From Actinophytocola sp963826035 (GTDB lineage Bacteria > Actinomycetota > Actinomycetes > Mycobacteriales > Pseudonocardiaceae), in contig CAWGVZ010000003.1 of the NCBI GenBank assembly GCA_963826035.1, positions 558,001 to 622,000 on the forward strand: a DNA stretch of 64,000 nucleotides, given 5' to 3'. Shown in pieces: positions 19,406 through 27,763 of this stretch; the first letter of the stretch is position 1, and every line of letters starts with the position of its first letter. Under the pieces are notes generated by a model. That model worked only from the letters and a program-made list of their open reading frames with translations, did no database searches and had not been told where the DNA came from. A program made the position numbers and the translations under genes.

Positions 19406-19558
19406 ATGCGCACGTGGATCCGCCGCCTCACCATGGCGGCCGCCGGGATGTTCCCCGCCGTCACGGTCGTCTACTTCGCCGCCGCGGCCGAGGCGGCCCA
19501 CTGCGGGCAACCGTGCCACTCGGACCGCCGCCTCAAGAAGAACATCCGCCCCATCTGA
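19406..19558 (+). CDS. N-terminal part of a secreted peptidase-S74-domain protein (split by frameshift)
   Basis: 50 residues: a signal or anchor segment (IRRLTMAAAGMFPAVTVVYF, ending AAEAA), then CGQPCHSDRRLKKNIRPI and a TGA. SDxRLKK is the start of the S74 intramolecular chaperone domain, where the Ser and Lys drive self-cleavage in phage tail spikes. The domain continues directly in the next frame from D-M-P-A-E-R after dropping one base at about 19555. A CTGGAGG ribosome site precedes the ATG at 19406. As it stands, the peptide ends 14 residues after the SD motif. Confidence 0.6.
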   Translation: MRTWIRRLTMAAAGMFPAVTVVYFAAAAEAAHCGQPCHSDRRLKKNIRPI

Positions 19559-19559
19559 C

Positions 19560-19811
19560 ATGCCCGCCGAACGCACCGTCCTCGAGCGCGTCCGCGCGCT
19601 CAACGGCGTCACGTGGGAGTGGAAGGACCCGGAGCGCGGCACGCACGGCATGGGGGTCATCGCCCAGGACGTGCAGGCCGCCTTTCCCGCAGCCGTCACC
19701 GCCGACGAGGACGGCCACCTGATGGTCGACTACCACGGGCTGGTCGGCGCGCTCGTCGAAGCGGTCAAGGAACTCGCCGACCGGGTGGAGGAACTGGAGA
19801 ACCGGCTCTAG
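19560..19811 (+). CDS. C-terminal part of the S74-domain protein
   Basis: 83 residues, starting at an ATG one base after the TGA of the upstream piece. ALNGVTWEWKDPE, GVIAQDVQAAFPAAV, VDYHGLVGALVEAVKEL and a final coiled coil (DRVEELENRL) are the expected body of a peptidase-S74 domain. Without the Ser-Lys start it cannot self-cleave. It could be made by reinitiation at the ATG or as a fusion if the frameshift is a sequencing artefact. The stop overlaps the convergent response-regulator stop in a CTAG. Confidence 0.6.
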   Translation: MPAERTVLERVRALNGVTWEWKDPERGTHGMGVIAQDVQAAFPAAVTADEDGHLMVDYHGLVGALVEAVKELADRVEELENRL

Positions 19812-20407
19812 ATCCACCCCTGGTCGCGCGCGATCCGCGCGGCCTGGCCCCGGCTGCGGGCGCCGAGCTTGGCCATGGCCGACGAGGTGTAGTTCCGCAC
19901 CGTTCCCGATGACAGGTGCATGGCCTTGGCGATCTCGGTGGCCGTGGTGGTGTCGTCGACCAGCCTCAGCACATCCAGCTCGCGCTCGGTGAGCGGGCAG
20001 GCGACCTCGGCGATCGCCTCCGCCGCGAAGTCCGGGTCCACATAGCGCAGTCCATTATGGACCCGCCGGATCACGTCCGCGAGCAGCGACGCCGGCGCCG
20101 ACTTCGCCAGGAATCCCTTGGCACCGGAAGAAAGCGCCTGTCGCAGCACCCCGGGCCGGGCATGCCGGGTGAGCATCACGCAGCGCACCGGCTTGCCGGC
20201 CAGCCGTTCCAACACGGCGAGCCCGTCGAGCACCGGCATCTCGTGGTCGACCACGAGCACGTCCGGTTGGTGCGTGGCGACGGCCGCCAGCGCGGCGGCG
20301 CCGTCGGACACCCCGGCCACCACCTCCAGGTCCGGTTCGAGGTTCAGCAGGGCCTCGATCGCCTGGCGGGTCAGCTGCTCGTCGTCGGCGAGCACCACGC
20401 GGATCAC
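19808..20407 (-). CDS. NarL/LuxR-family response regulator (DesR-like)
   Basis: A 199-residue regulator. The receiver domain spans about 1-118 with the acidic pocket DDE near residues 8-10, phospho-acceptor Asp54 (VLVVDHEMP) and a conserved Lys in AKSAP. A LuxR-type HTH spans about 135-195 (LTERELDVLRLV, TATEIAKAMHLSSGTVRNY). The ATG overlaps the kinase stop codon (ATGA), so the pair is coupled. By analogy with DesKR-type systems it likely controls the divergent ABC exporter next door. Confidence 0.88.
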   Translation of the reverse strand: MIRVVLADDEQLTRQAIEALLNLEPDLEVVAGVSDGAAALAAVATHQPDVLVVDHEMPVLDGLAVLERLAGKPVRCVMLTRHARPGVLRQALSSGAKGFLAKSAPASLLADVIRRVHNGLRYVDPDFAAEAIAEVACPLTERELDVLRLVDDTTTATEIAKAMHLSSGTVRNYTSSAMAKLGARSRGQAARIARDQGWI

Positions 20408-21620
20408 CGGGCCACCTCGGCCCGCACCTCGAACTCGCCCGTGCCGTCCACCACACCGGCCGAGAACCGGCCGCCCGCCTCGACCGTCCGGCGTTCCAGC
20501 CCGCGCAGGCCGGAGCCCGCCGCGCTCGCCCCGCCCAGCGGCGCCACCCCATCGTTGCGCACCAGCAGAATCCCTTTGCCGTCAACGACTTCCAGTGACA
20601 CGAGAGCACGCGTCGCGTGTGCGTGCCGCAGCAGGTTGGTGACCGCTTCCCGCAGCACGCGGCCGAGCAACTCGCTGGCCGCCGGCCCGAGTTCGGCCGC
20701 ATCACCGCGGAACTCCAGCTCGATCCCCGCCGAGTCGAGCAGTCCCCGGACGCCGGCGAGTTCGATGGCGAACGCCGTGGACCGGCTGCCGGCCACCAGC
20801 GCCCGCACGTCGTGCATGGCTCCCCTGGCGAGCCGCTGCACCTCGGCCAGCTCGGCGCGCGATCGTTCGGGATCGACCTCGCTCAGCCTGCTCGCCAGCT
20901 CGCTCTTCAGCGACACGACCTCCAGCGCGTGCCCGAGGATGTCATGCAGATCCTCGGCCAGCCGCAGCCTTTCCTTGATGGTGGCCAACTCCGCGGCTGC
21001 CTGCCTGGCGTGTTCCAGCTCCACGGTGATGTGCCACTGGCGCATGAGGAGCACGGTCGCGTAGAGCATGACCACCACGAGCGCCGCCGCGAGCCCGGCG
21101 TTGCGCAGCGCCTCCTCCGCCTGCGCCCCGCCGACCAGTCGAACCACGAGCACCACCAAGCCCGACGAGGACCGCGTACGGCCCGGTGAACCGCAGGCCC
21201 GCGGCCGGGAACCGGCCGATCAGCAGGTCGTGTCCGACGAGCCCGGCGATCAGGCACCAGATCACCCCGGACGGCGGGACCCGACACCCCGACCCCCACG
21301 AGCACAAGGACGCCCGTGAGCACGAGCACCGCCTGCCACCACGGCATCAGCTGGCGCTCCCCCAGCACCAGGCGGCCGGTCCAGTGCCAGTGGCACACGG
21401 CGGCGCCGAACAGTCCACAGACGAGCACCACCGAGCGGACGGTGTCGGGCGGTTCGTCGAACTGGCTCAGCATGACCACACCGGCCACCACGGCGAGCGT
21501 GACCGCCACGTTGTGCCGGATGTAGCGCCGCAACCTGGTCAGGGCGCTGCGGTCAGCCGGGCCGGGCCATAGCCGAGGTACACGCACGGGATCACCGTAA
21601 CCACCCATGACACCTGTCAT
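20404..21620 (-). pseudogene. Sensor histidine kinase (DesK-like), membrane part broken by two frameshifts
   Basis: The kinase core is intact from about 21159 to 20404: a phospho-acceptor helix (LAEDLHDILGHAL), then an ATPase domain with N-box REAVTNLLRHAHA and a GSGLRGLERR G-box. The upstream membrane part needs three frames: TM helices to VLVGVGVS (frame from 21620), VIWCLIAGLVGHDLL (second frame, about 21285-21160), then LVVLVVRLVGG and the core. Each junction is explained by one extra base. As written, only a 251-residue form with one or two helices could be made from a GTG at 21159. It is paired with the DesR-like regulator. Either a decayed sensor or two insertion errors. Confidence 0.7.
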
Positions 21621-21700
21621 GTCCGGCGCGTACGGCAGTCATCCCCACCGGTGACACGGGCGACTGGGACCGGCCCCGCGAAAACGGGATCGTTCCCCAC

Positions 21701-22615
21701 ATGAACGGCGACATCGCTATCGAAGTCAGTCAGCTCAGGTACTCCTACGACACGTTCACGGCGGTCGCGGGCGTGGACCTCACGGTCCGCCGAGGAGAGA
21801 TCTTCGCGCTGTTGGGCACCAACGGCGCCGGCAAGACCACCACGCTCGAACTGCTCGAGGGGTTCCGTCGCCCGGCGGCCGGCGAGATCCGCGTGCTCGG
21901 GCACGACCCGTACCGGGCCAGGAACCTGCTGAAGCCGCGGGTGGGGGTGATGCTCCAGCAGGCCGGGCTGCTCGAGGAGCTCAGCACGGCGGAGACGCTG
22001 CGGCTCTGGGGAGCGCTCTCCAGCCGGGAGGACGACGTCGACGACCTGCTCGATCGGGTGGAACTCGAGCACCGGCGGGACACCCGCGTGGAGCAGCTCT
22101 CCGGCGGGGAGAAGCGGCGGCTGGACTTCGCGCTGGCCATCTACGGCCGGCCGGAGCTGATCATCCTCGACGAGCCGACCACCGGGCTCGACCCGGAGTC
22201 GCGGCAGCGGCTGTGGCAGACGGTGGCGGGGTTGCGGGACGGCGGCGCCACCGTCCTGTTGACCACGCACTATCTGGAGGAGGCGGAGAACCTGGCCGAT
22301 CGGGTGGCGATCATGCACCAGGGTGAGGTGTCGGTGGCCGGCACGCTCGCCGAGGTGCTCGGCTCGCGGCCGGCGCGGATCAGCGCCCGGGTGCCGTTCG
22401 CGGCACTGGAGCTGGCACTGCCCGTGTTCACCGGCACCCTTCGGTCCACAATGGAGCAATCAGGAGCGGTGCTGTCGCTGGAGACCAGCGAACTGCAGCG
22501 GGACCTGACCGAACTGCTGCGCTGGGCCGAGAACGGCGCCGTGCCACTCGACCGGCTTTCCGCCACCCAGGCGTCCCTGTCCGACATCTTCCTCACCATC
22601 GGGAGCCCGTCATGA
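21701..22615 (+). CDS. ABC-2 type exporter, ATP-binding subunit
   Basis: A 304-residue ATPase: Walker A LGTNGAGKTTT near residue 40, signature LSGGEKRRLD, Walker B LIILDEPTTGLDPES and H-loop TTHYLEEAE. The last 90 residues are an accessory domain typical of DrrA-like drug or lipid exporters. The ATG at 21701 is divergent from the sensor kinase, and the stop overlaps the permease start (ATGA). It supplies energy to the next gene's product. Probably controlled by the neighbouring two-component system. Confidence 0.88.
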   Translation: MNGDIAIEVSQLRYSYDTFTAVAGVDLTVRRGEIFALLGTNGAGKTTTLELLEGFRRPAAGEIRVLGHDPYRARNLLKPRVGVMLQQAGLLEELSTAETLRLWGALSSREDDVDDLLDRVELEHRRDTRVEQLSGGEKRRLDFALAIYGRPELIILDEPTTGLDPESRQRLWQTVAGLRDGGATVLLTTHYLEEAENLADRVAIMHQGEVSVAGTLAEVLGSRPARISARVPFAALELALPVFTGTLRSTMEQSGAVLSLETSELQRDLTELLRWAENGAVPLDRLSATQASLSDIFLTIGSPS

Positions 22616-23367
22616 CCAGCCTTGCCATGAAGACCACCCGACTCGGCCTGCTCGAAGTGAAGCTGCTGTTCCGGCGCAAGATCACCGCCGTGTCGGCCGC
22701 CGTGATGCCGCTGGCCCTGTGCGGGCTGACCTGGTTCGGTGACCGGGACGCCGACGCCGCTCGGTGGGGCGAGATCATGGGCAGCCGGTTCGCGCTGCTG
22801 ATGGTCCTGTCGGTGTTCATGACCAGCATGACCGTGTACACCGCGCGGCGGCAGTCGTTGGTGCTGAAGCGATTGCGGACCACCGAACTGACCGACGCCG
22901 GGGTGATCGCCGCGATCACCGCGCCCGTGGTGGTCATGGGTCTCGTGCAGGTGCTGATCTACTTCACCTTCTGCGTGGCCATCGGCGCGCCGCTGCCGAC
23001 GCACCCGTGGCTGGTGCTGATCGGCGTGGTGCTCGGGGTGCTGCTCACGGTCGGCGCCGGCATGGCGACGGCCGCGCTGAGCAAGAGCGTGGAGGCAACG
23101 CACGTCACCTCGTTCCCCGTGCTCACCCTCGCGATGGCCGGGCTGTTCATGTACAGCGCGCCGCAGGTGGCCGTCGCGGTCACGGGAGTGGCCATGCCGG
23201 TGATGGGTCCGGCGGACCTGGTGGGCAAGGGCTGGGCCGGTTTCGACACGGGCGTCGCCCTCGAGCAGCTGCCCGGCCCGGTACTCGGCCTGGCCTCCAC
23301 TCTGCTGTGGACGGTGATCTTCGGTGCCGTCGTCGCCCGCTGGTTCCGCTGGGAACCCCGTTCCTGA
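22612..23367 (+). CDS. ABC-2 type exporter, permease subunit
   Basis: A 251-residue membrane protein with about six hydrophobic helices (for example ITAVSAAVMPLALCGL, FALLMVLSVFMTSMTVY, ITAPVVVMGLVQVLIYFTF and a C-terminal LGLASTLLWTVIFGAVVA). The size and layout fit ABC-2 permeases. It starts in an ATGA overlap with the ATPase gene. The cargo is unknown; antibiotic or lipid export is typical beside DesK/DesR-like regulators. Confidence 0.85.
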   Translation: MTSLAMKTTRLGLLEVKLLFRRKITAVSAAVMPLALCGLTWFGDRDADAARWGEIMGSRFALLMVLSVFMTSMTVYTARRQSLVLKRLRTTELTDAGVIAAITAPVVVMGLVQVLIYFTFCVAIGAPLPTHPWLVLIGVVLGVLLTVGAGMATAALSKSVEATHVTSFPVLTLAMAGLFMYSAPQVAVAVTGVAMPVMGPADLVGKGWAGFDTGVALEQLPGPVLGLASTLLWTVIFGAVVARWFRWEPRS

Positions 23368-23404
23368 CCGCCATCCTCGAACATCGACAACAGGAAGGAA
23401 CTTC

Positions 23405-23641
23405 ATGCCCTCGCCCAGTTTCGTTTCCGTCCTGCTCGGCACCACCCTCGCGAAGTCCCCTGGCGTCCAGTTGGCCGTGGACCTCACGGCGCTGACCCTG
23501 CTGGTGATCCTTCTGCTGGTGGTCGACGTGACCAGCGCCGCGGTCTGGATCATCGGACCCGGCGGGCTGGTGGTCGCGGCCATCGTCCGCGCCGTGCTGG
23601 TGAGTCGCAGGCGGCGCACTCCTGGCACCCGCGACAGGTAG
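23405..23641 (+). CDS. Small two-helix membrane protein
   Basis: A 78-residue protein with two adjacent hydrophobic stretches (LTALTLLVILLLVVDVTSAA and IGPGGLVVAAIVRAVLV) and a basic tail (SRRRR). An AGGAAGGAAC ribosome site precedes the ATG at 23405, 37 bp after the permease, so it is the last gene of the exporter operon. It could be an accessory subunit. No family recognised. Confidence 0.6.
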   Translation: MPSPSFVSVLLGTTLAKSPGVQLAVDLTALTLLVILLLVVDVTSAAVWIIGPGGLVVAAIVRAVLVSRRRRTPGTRDR

Positions 23642-23703
23642 CGCCGCCGAGCCCGACGAGTCCGGGTCGACCTGGTGTCCCAAGTGGACAACTGCGCCGG
23701 TGA

Positions 23704-25065
23704 TCAGTCGTCGGCTGGCCGGACACCCATCTGCCGCTGATGTTCCTGGATGCGCGCCTGCAGGTCGGCCACCCGGGCCTCGGCCGCCGCGTGCCGCAGC
23801 CGGGCCTGCTCGTGGTGGCGCGTGGCGGCCCGGAGGTCGGCCTGGATGCCGGAGCGCCGCGCATTGCCCATGGCGACGTCGGCGTTCCGCATGGCGTTGA
23901 GCGCCTTGGACAGCTCCTCGTTCGCCGCGAAGATCTCCGCGTTGAGGCTGGACAGCTGGTTCTGGTGCGTGATCATGTTCGCGCTCCACGCACTCGCCGC
24001 CTCCATGGCGGCGCCGGCCACCGCCTGCAGATCGGCGAGCTGTGCGGTGGCCGCGGCGACGTCCGCCATGACCTGGTCGGCGACACCACGTTGCTCGTCG
24101 GTCATGACCGGCTCGGGGGCAGCGGCAGTCTGGGCGTGCTGTCGGCTGGTCAGCTCCAGGTTCACATCGAGCTGGGCGATCGCCTGCTCGTAGGCGGCGC
24201 GACCCTCGGCCGTGAGGTCCTGGTCACGCATTCGCACCAGCTGCGCACGCTGCTGCTCCAGCTGCGCCAGCACCGACCGCTGCACCTGTCCGGCGGCCGC
24301 CGTCACCGGGCCGGATGCCACGGGCTCCGGCGGCTCCTCGGACCGAACTCCGTACTGTGGAACGCTTTGCCGCCGAAGTGCCAGCTCGTAAGCGTTGTCG
24401 AGCTGCTCGAGCGCGGCCTCGTGTCCCGCCCGGTCCTCGGCACTCGTGCACTCCTCCAGCGCCGCCATCACCTCGGCGCGCCAACCCTCGTACTGCCGCT
24501 CCAGCGCCGTCTGCACGCGGTCCGCGCGCACGGTCACCGGGAAGCGACCGCGGATCTGGGCCACGATGCGCCGGCGCCGCACATCCAGCTCCCGCAACCT
24601 CTTCAGATCACGGGGCGGCAGCACCGTCGGCCGGGTGGTGTTGTGCCACATGGTCTTCCGGCACGTCTCCAGCTCGGTGATGGCGGCCAGGAGCTTGTCC
24701 CCGTCGTCGGACGTGTCGGCGAACTCGGCGACGAACGCGTTCAACTCGGCGGGCCGGACCCGGCCGCTGACCAACACCTGCTCGATCAATTCCCGCCACC
24801 GGGACCGGACCTCCGACGCGGACATCGGACGAAGACCGGCACGCAGCTCGACCTCGCTCAGCGAGGCTTCCAGGCATCGGGCGTCGTCCGTCAGGCTCGC
24901 TTCGACACTTCGCGTCGCCTGCGGGTCGCCGGCCGTACCGAGCGCGGCGAACCGTCCGATGTAGCCGGTGTCGACCCCGACCGACTCCACGACCATCAGC
25001 CGTACCAACGTCTCGGCCGCCGACTCGGCGAGGCCACCGGGCAAACTCATCCCTGCTCCAGTCAT
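23704..25065 (-). CDS. Large coiled-coil protein of unknown function
   Basis: About 453 residues. The middle and end are almost entirely helical and heptad-like (QVQRSVLAQLEQQRAQLVRM, NQLSSLNAEIFAANEELSKA, ARVADLQARIQEHQRQM). The first 130 residues look globular. There is no signal peptide, membrane helix or enzyme motif. The start may be the ATG at 25065 or that at 25050, which has GGAG five bases upstream; an ATG at 25092 is also open. It is divergent from the SseB-repeat gene with about 135 bp between, suggesting shared control. Function is not recognised. Confidence 0.6.
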   Translation of the reverse strand: MTGAGMSLPGGLAESAAETLVRLMVVESVGVDTGYIGRFAALGTAGDPQATRSVEASLTDDARCLEASLSEVELRAGLRPMSASEVRSRWRELIEQVLVSGRVRPAELNAFVAEFADTSDDGDKLLAAITELETCRKTMWHNTTRPTVLPPRDLKRLRELDVRRRRIVAQIRGRFPVTVRADRVQTALERQYEGWRAEVMAALEECTSAEDRAGHEAALEQLDNAYELALRRQSVPQYGVRSEEPPEPVASGPVTAAAGQVQRSVLAQLEQQRAQLVRMRDQDLTAEGRAAYEQAIAQLDVNLELTSRQHAQTAAAPEPVMTDEQRGVADQVMADVAAATAQLADLQAVAGAAMEAASAWSANMITHQNQLSSLNAEIFAANEELSKALNAMRNADVAMGNARRSGIQADLRAATRHHEQARLRHAAAEARVADLQARIQEHQRQMGVRPADD

Positions 25066-25199
25066 CGAGATACACCTGCGGGGCGCATTCATACCTGACC
25101 GGCGGGCAGGTCGGAGGCGGTTCGTCCGGAAGAAAGTGCGAGGAGAGCGCGCCTGTCAAGCTCCTCTCTTCCGTGACTCATGACTGGAAGGCAGGCGAC

Positions 25200-26933
25200 G
25201 TGGCGGACCCTCTGCGCCCATCGAACGACCTGGAGGTCGGACTGTGTGCGGCCGTGGATCGGGGTGACCTCGAGGCGTGCCTCGGCATGCTCCGCACCGC
25301 GACGGTCCTCGTGCCGGCACCCGGCGGCCCGCAGCTCGGCCCCGGCACCGCCGGCTGGCCGGTGACGACGATCGACGGGCTCTCGTACGTGCCGGTGTTC
25401 ACCTCGCCCGAGGCCATGATGGCCACCCCGGCCGCACGCAACGTGCCCCACGTCTCGCACCCGCTGCCCGAGCTGGCCAAGATGTGGCCGGATCCCGAGT
25501 GGCGGCTGGCCGTGAACCCGGGGTCGTCCATCGCCGTCTACCTGCCGGGCACGTTCGTGCTGAGCACGGGGTTCCGGCTGGGGGCGGCCGACCCGATCGG
25601 TGCGTTGCGGATTCCCGACATCCAGCAGGACGGGTACGCTGAGATCAGGACCGGCACGCTCGTCACGGAGAGCCAGGCCGAAAAGAACCTGCTGCAGGCG
25701 ATCGCCGGCAACGATCCGGAGCAGGCACTGCGGGCGCTCCTCGAGTCGACGCTCTTCCTGATCTCCACGGAGAAGGATGGTTACACGGTGCCCGGCCAGC
25801 CGGGGTTCCGGTGGCTGACGCTCGACACGCGGGAGGGAGACGCGGTGCCGGTCTTCACCTCACGGAACCGGGTGGACCTCGGCCTGGGCGCCAACACGTA
25901 CACCAAGCTGCCGACCCGCCTGCTCGACCTGTCCGAGGCGTGGCCGGGCGACGGGCTCGCGATCGTGGTGAACCCGGGCACTCCGCTCACCGTGCGGCTG
26001 CCGGGGGCCGGGGTGCTCGGCCTGACCGATCTGGCCGACAAGCTGGGCCTGCGCGAGGAAGACCCCGAGTTCCAGCCGGGCGCCGAGCCCGACCACGCGA
26101 AGTTCGATGTCGCGGCGGTCGCGTTGAGCCTGCAACACACGCCCGGCGTGCCGCTCGACACACAGGAGCAGGCGGACCACGCCCTGCTGGCCGCCGCGGC
26201 GAACGGGAATCGCGCCGGCTACCTCAAGATCCTGCTCGGCCTGCCGGTGCGGCTCCTGGCCCTTCCCGACCAGGACCCGGGTATCCGCTATGCCGGGCGG
26301 CCCTTCCCCTGGCAGACGGCCGAGTTCGGTGGCCGCACGGTGGTCCAGGTCTTCACGTCGACGTATCTGCAGCGCGGCTCGCGAACCAGGTCCCGCTCCA
26401 GCGCGGAGTTCGCCAACCTGCTGCGCTACTGGCCGGACCCGAGCTGGGATCTGGCCATCAACCCCGGCACGCCGCTCGCCGCCGTGCTGCCCGGAGAACA
26501 GATCGCGGCGCTGTCGCAGTGGTACGACCAGGCGGTCGCGCATGAGCTGTTCCACAGCTTCCCGGTCGGCGACCGCCTCGACCTGCAACTGGTCGACGCC
26601 GCCAGGCGCGGCGATCGCTCCGGTTTCCTGGAGATCCTGCGCGCGGCCAAGGTGTGGGTGATGTCCGAGGATCGGAGCCTGGCCTGGAACACCCCGCCGA
26701 CCGACCCGAAGTTCCCGTGGGAACCGGTCCCGCTCCGCGGCCGGTCCTCGATCCGGGTGTACTCGTCGAGCGAGTGGCAGACGCGGACCGGCGGGTCGGG
26801 CAAGGCCGTGCGAGCGGCGTTCGGCGAACTCGTGGCCGCGTGGCCGGACGACGGGCCGGACCTCGTCCTCAATCCGGCGTCGCCGATCTCGATCACCATG
26901 ACGGCCGAGGAGGTACGGGCCTTCGCCGGCTGA
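25200..26933 (+). CDS. Protein with four tandem SseB-like domains
   Basis: 577 residues formed of four repeats of about 140 residues. Each has a helix with LxxAxxxGDxxxxLxxLL, a strand carrying W/Y-x-x-VPVFTS (or VQVFTS, IRVYSS) and a closing segment with W-PD-x-LxxNPG(T/S)PL. These are landmarks of the SseB N-terminal domain, found singly in type III secretion enhancers and in many actinomycete proteins near type VII secretion genes. Cytosolic; no signal. The GTG at 25200 has GGAAGG nine bases upstream and is preferred over a GTG at 25173. Four copies in one chain is unusual. Role unknown. Confidence 0.7.
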   Translation: MADPLRPSNDLEVGLCAAVDRGDLEACLGMLRTATVLVPAPGGPQLGPGTAGWPVTTIDGLSYVPVFTSPEAMMATPAARNVPHVSHPLPELAKMWPDPEWRLAVNPGSSIAVYLPGTFVLSTGFRLGAADPIGALRIPDIQQDGYAEIRTGTLVTESQAEKNLLQAIAGNDPEQALRALLESTLFLISTEKDGYTVPGQPGFRWLTLDTREGDAVPVFTSRNRVDLGLGANTYTKLPTRLLDLSEAWPGDGLAIVVNPGTPLTVRLPGAGVLGLTDLADKLGLREEDPEFQPGAEPDHAKFDVAAVALSLQHTPGVPLDTQEQADHALLAAAANGNRAGYLKILLGLPVRLLALPDQDPGIRYAGRPFPWQTAEFGGRTVVQVFTSTYLQRGSRTRSRSSAEFANLLRYWPDPSWDLAINPGTPLAAVLPGEQIAALSQWYDQAVAHELFHSFPVGDRLDLQLVDAARRGDRSGFLEILRAAKVWVMSEDRSLAWNTPPTDPKFPWEPVPLRGRSSIRVYSSSEWQTRTGGSGKAVRAAFGELVAAWPDDGPDLVLNPASPISITMTAEEVRAFAG

Positions 26934-26942
26934 CGGCCGGAC

Positions 26943-27683
26943 CTACCGCTTCAGCCAGTCGGCCAGGCGCAGCTCCGCCAGTTGCATGCCGGGGTCGGGC
27001 AGCAGGCTCCGCTCCTCCAGCACCGCGCCGAAGTACGGCGCCCGCGGATCGGTGACCACTGTGCGCTGGTCGGACCGTGCGGTCAGCACCGTGCGGATCC
27101 ACTCGTCGAGACCGAACACCTCCGGGCCGGCCACGTCCACCATCCCGTTGCGTGGCGAGCCGACGGCGACCCGGCCCACGGCGGCCGCCACCTCGTCGGC
27201 CGCGATCGGCTGCACGCCCGCCCCGGGCAGGCGCACCTCGTTGCCGACCGTCGACGTGTCCGCCACTCCCCCGGCGAACTCGAAGAACTGCGTCGCGCGC
27301 ACCACCGAGTACGCCAGCCCCGACGCCTCGATCAGCGCCTCCTGCGCCACCTTCGCCCGCAGGTAGCCCGACGCCGGCACGCGGTCGGCACCCACCACGG
27401 ACAGCGCCACGTAGTGCCCGACCCCTGTCTCCTTCGCCGCCGCCACCAGGTTGCCGGTGGCGGTTCCGAAGAACGACAGGACGTCGTCGTCGGCGAAGGA
27501 CGGCGAGTTCGACACGTCGACCACCACGTCCGCGCCGCGCAGCACCTCCGTCAGCCCTTCCCCCGTCAGCGTGTTCACGCCCGTGGCGGGCGAGGCCGGC
27601 ACCGCCTCGTGTCCCTGTCCGGCGAGCCCGGTCACGACCCTCGAGCCGATCAGTCCGCTCCCACCGATGACGACGATCTTCAT
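26943..27683 (-). CDS. NmrA-like NAD(P)-binding oxidoreductase/epimerase
   Basis: A 246-residue Rossmann-fold protein: GGSGLIGSR (GxxGxxG) at residues 8-16, DVVVDVSNSPSF, and LSVVGADRV near residue 94. It lacks the YxxxK of classical SDRs but has GYLRAKVAQEAL at that place, as in atypical SDRs. Its divergent neighbour is an ECF41 sigma factor, and ECF41 genes are typically paired with a carboxymuconolactone decarboxylase, oxidoreductase or epimerase (COE), usually their main target. An AGGACAAAGC sequence precedes the ATG. The natural substrate is unknown. Confidence 0.86.
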   Translation of the reverse strand: MKIVVIGGSGLIGSRVVTGLAGQGHEAVPASPATGVNTLTGEGLTEVLRGADVVVDVSNSPSFADDDVLSFFGTATGNLVAAAKETGVGHYVALSVVGADRVPASGYLRAKVAQEALIEASGLAYSVVRATQFFEFAGGVADTSTVGNEVRLPGAGVQPIAADEVAAAVGRVAVGSPRNGMVDVAGPEVFGLDEWIRTVLTARSDQRTVVTDPRAPYFGAVLEERSLLPDPGMQLAELRLADWLKR

Positions 27684-27720
27684 GCTTTGTCCTTCCGTCC
27701 GGAAACCACCCGACAGCTAG

Positions 27721-27747
27721 GACAAGGTGGCACCGCGATGTGTGACC
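27721..27747 (-). promoter_or_regulatory. Candidate ECF41-type promoter of the oxidoreductase gene
   Basis: On the minus strand GGTCACA (27747-27741), 16 bases, then TGTC (27724-27721). It differs by one base in each box from the TGTCACA-CGTC consensus described for ECF41 sigma factors. It lies 38 bases before the oxidoreductase ATG. A match with two mismatches is suggestive only. Confidence 0.35.
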
Positions 27748-27763
27748 AGTAGGGTCGGGAGAC

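Noticed and set aside
19550..19562. Programmed +1 frameshift of the prfB type
   Set aside because: TGA-C matches, but the P-site codon ATC cannot re-pair well with TCT and no upstream Shine-Dalgarno-like stimulator is evident; kept only as a question in the findings.
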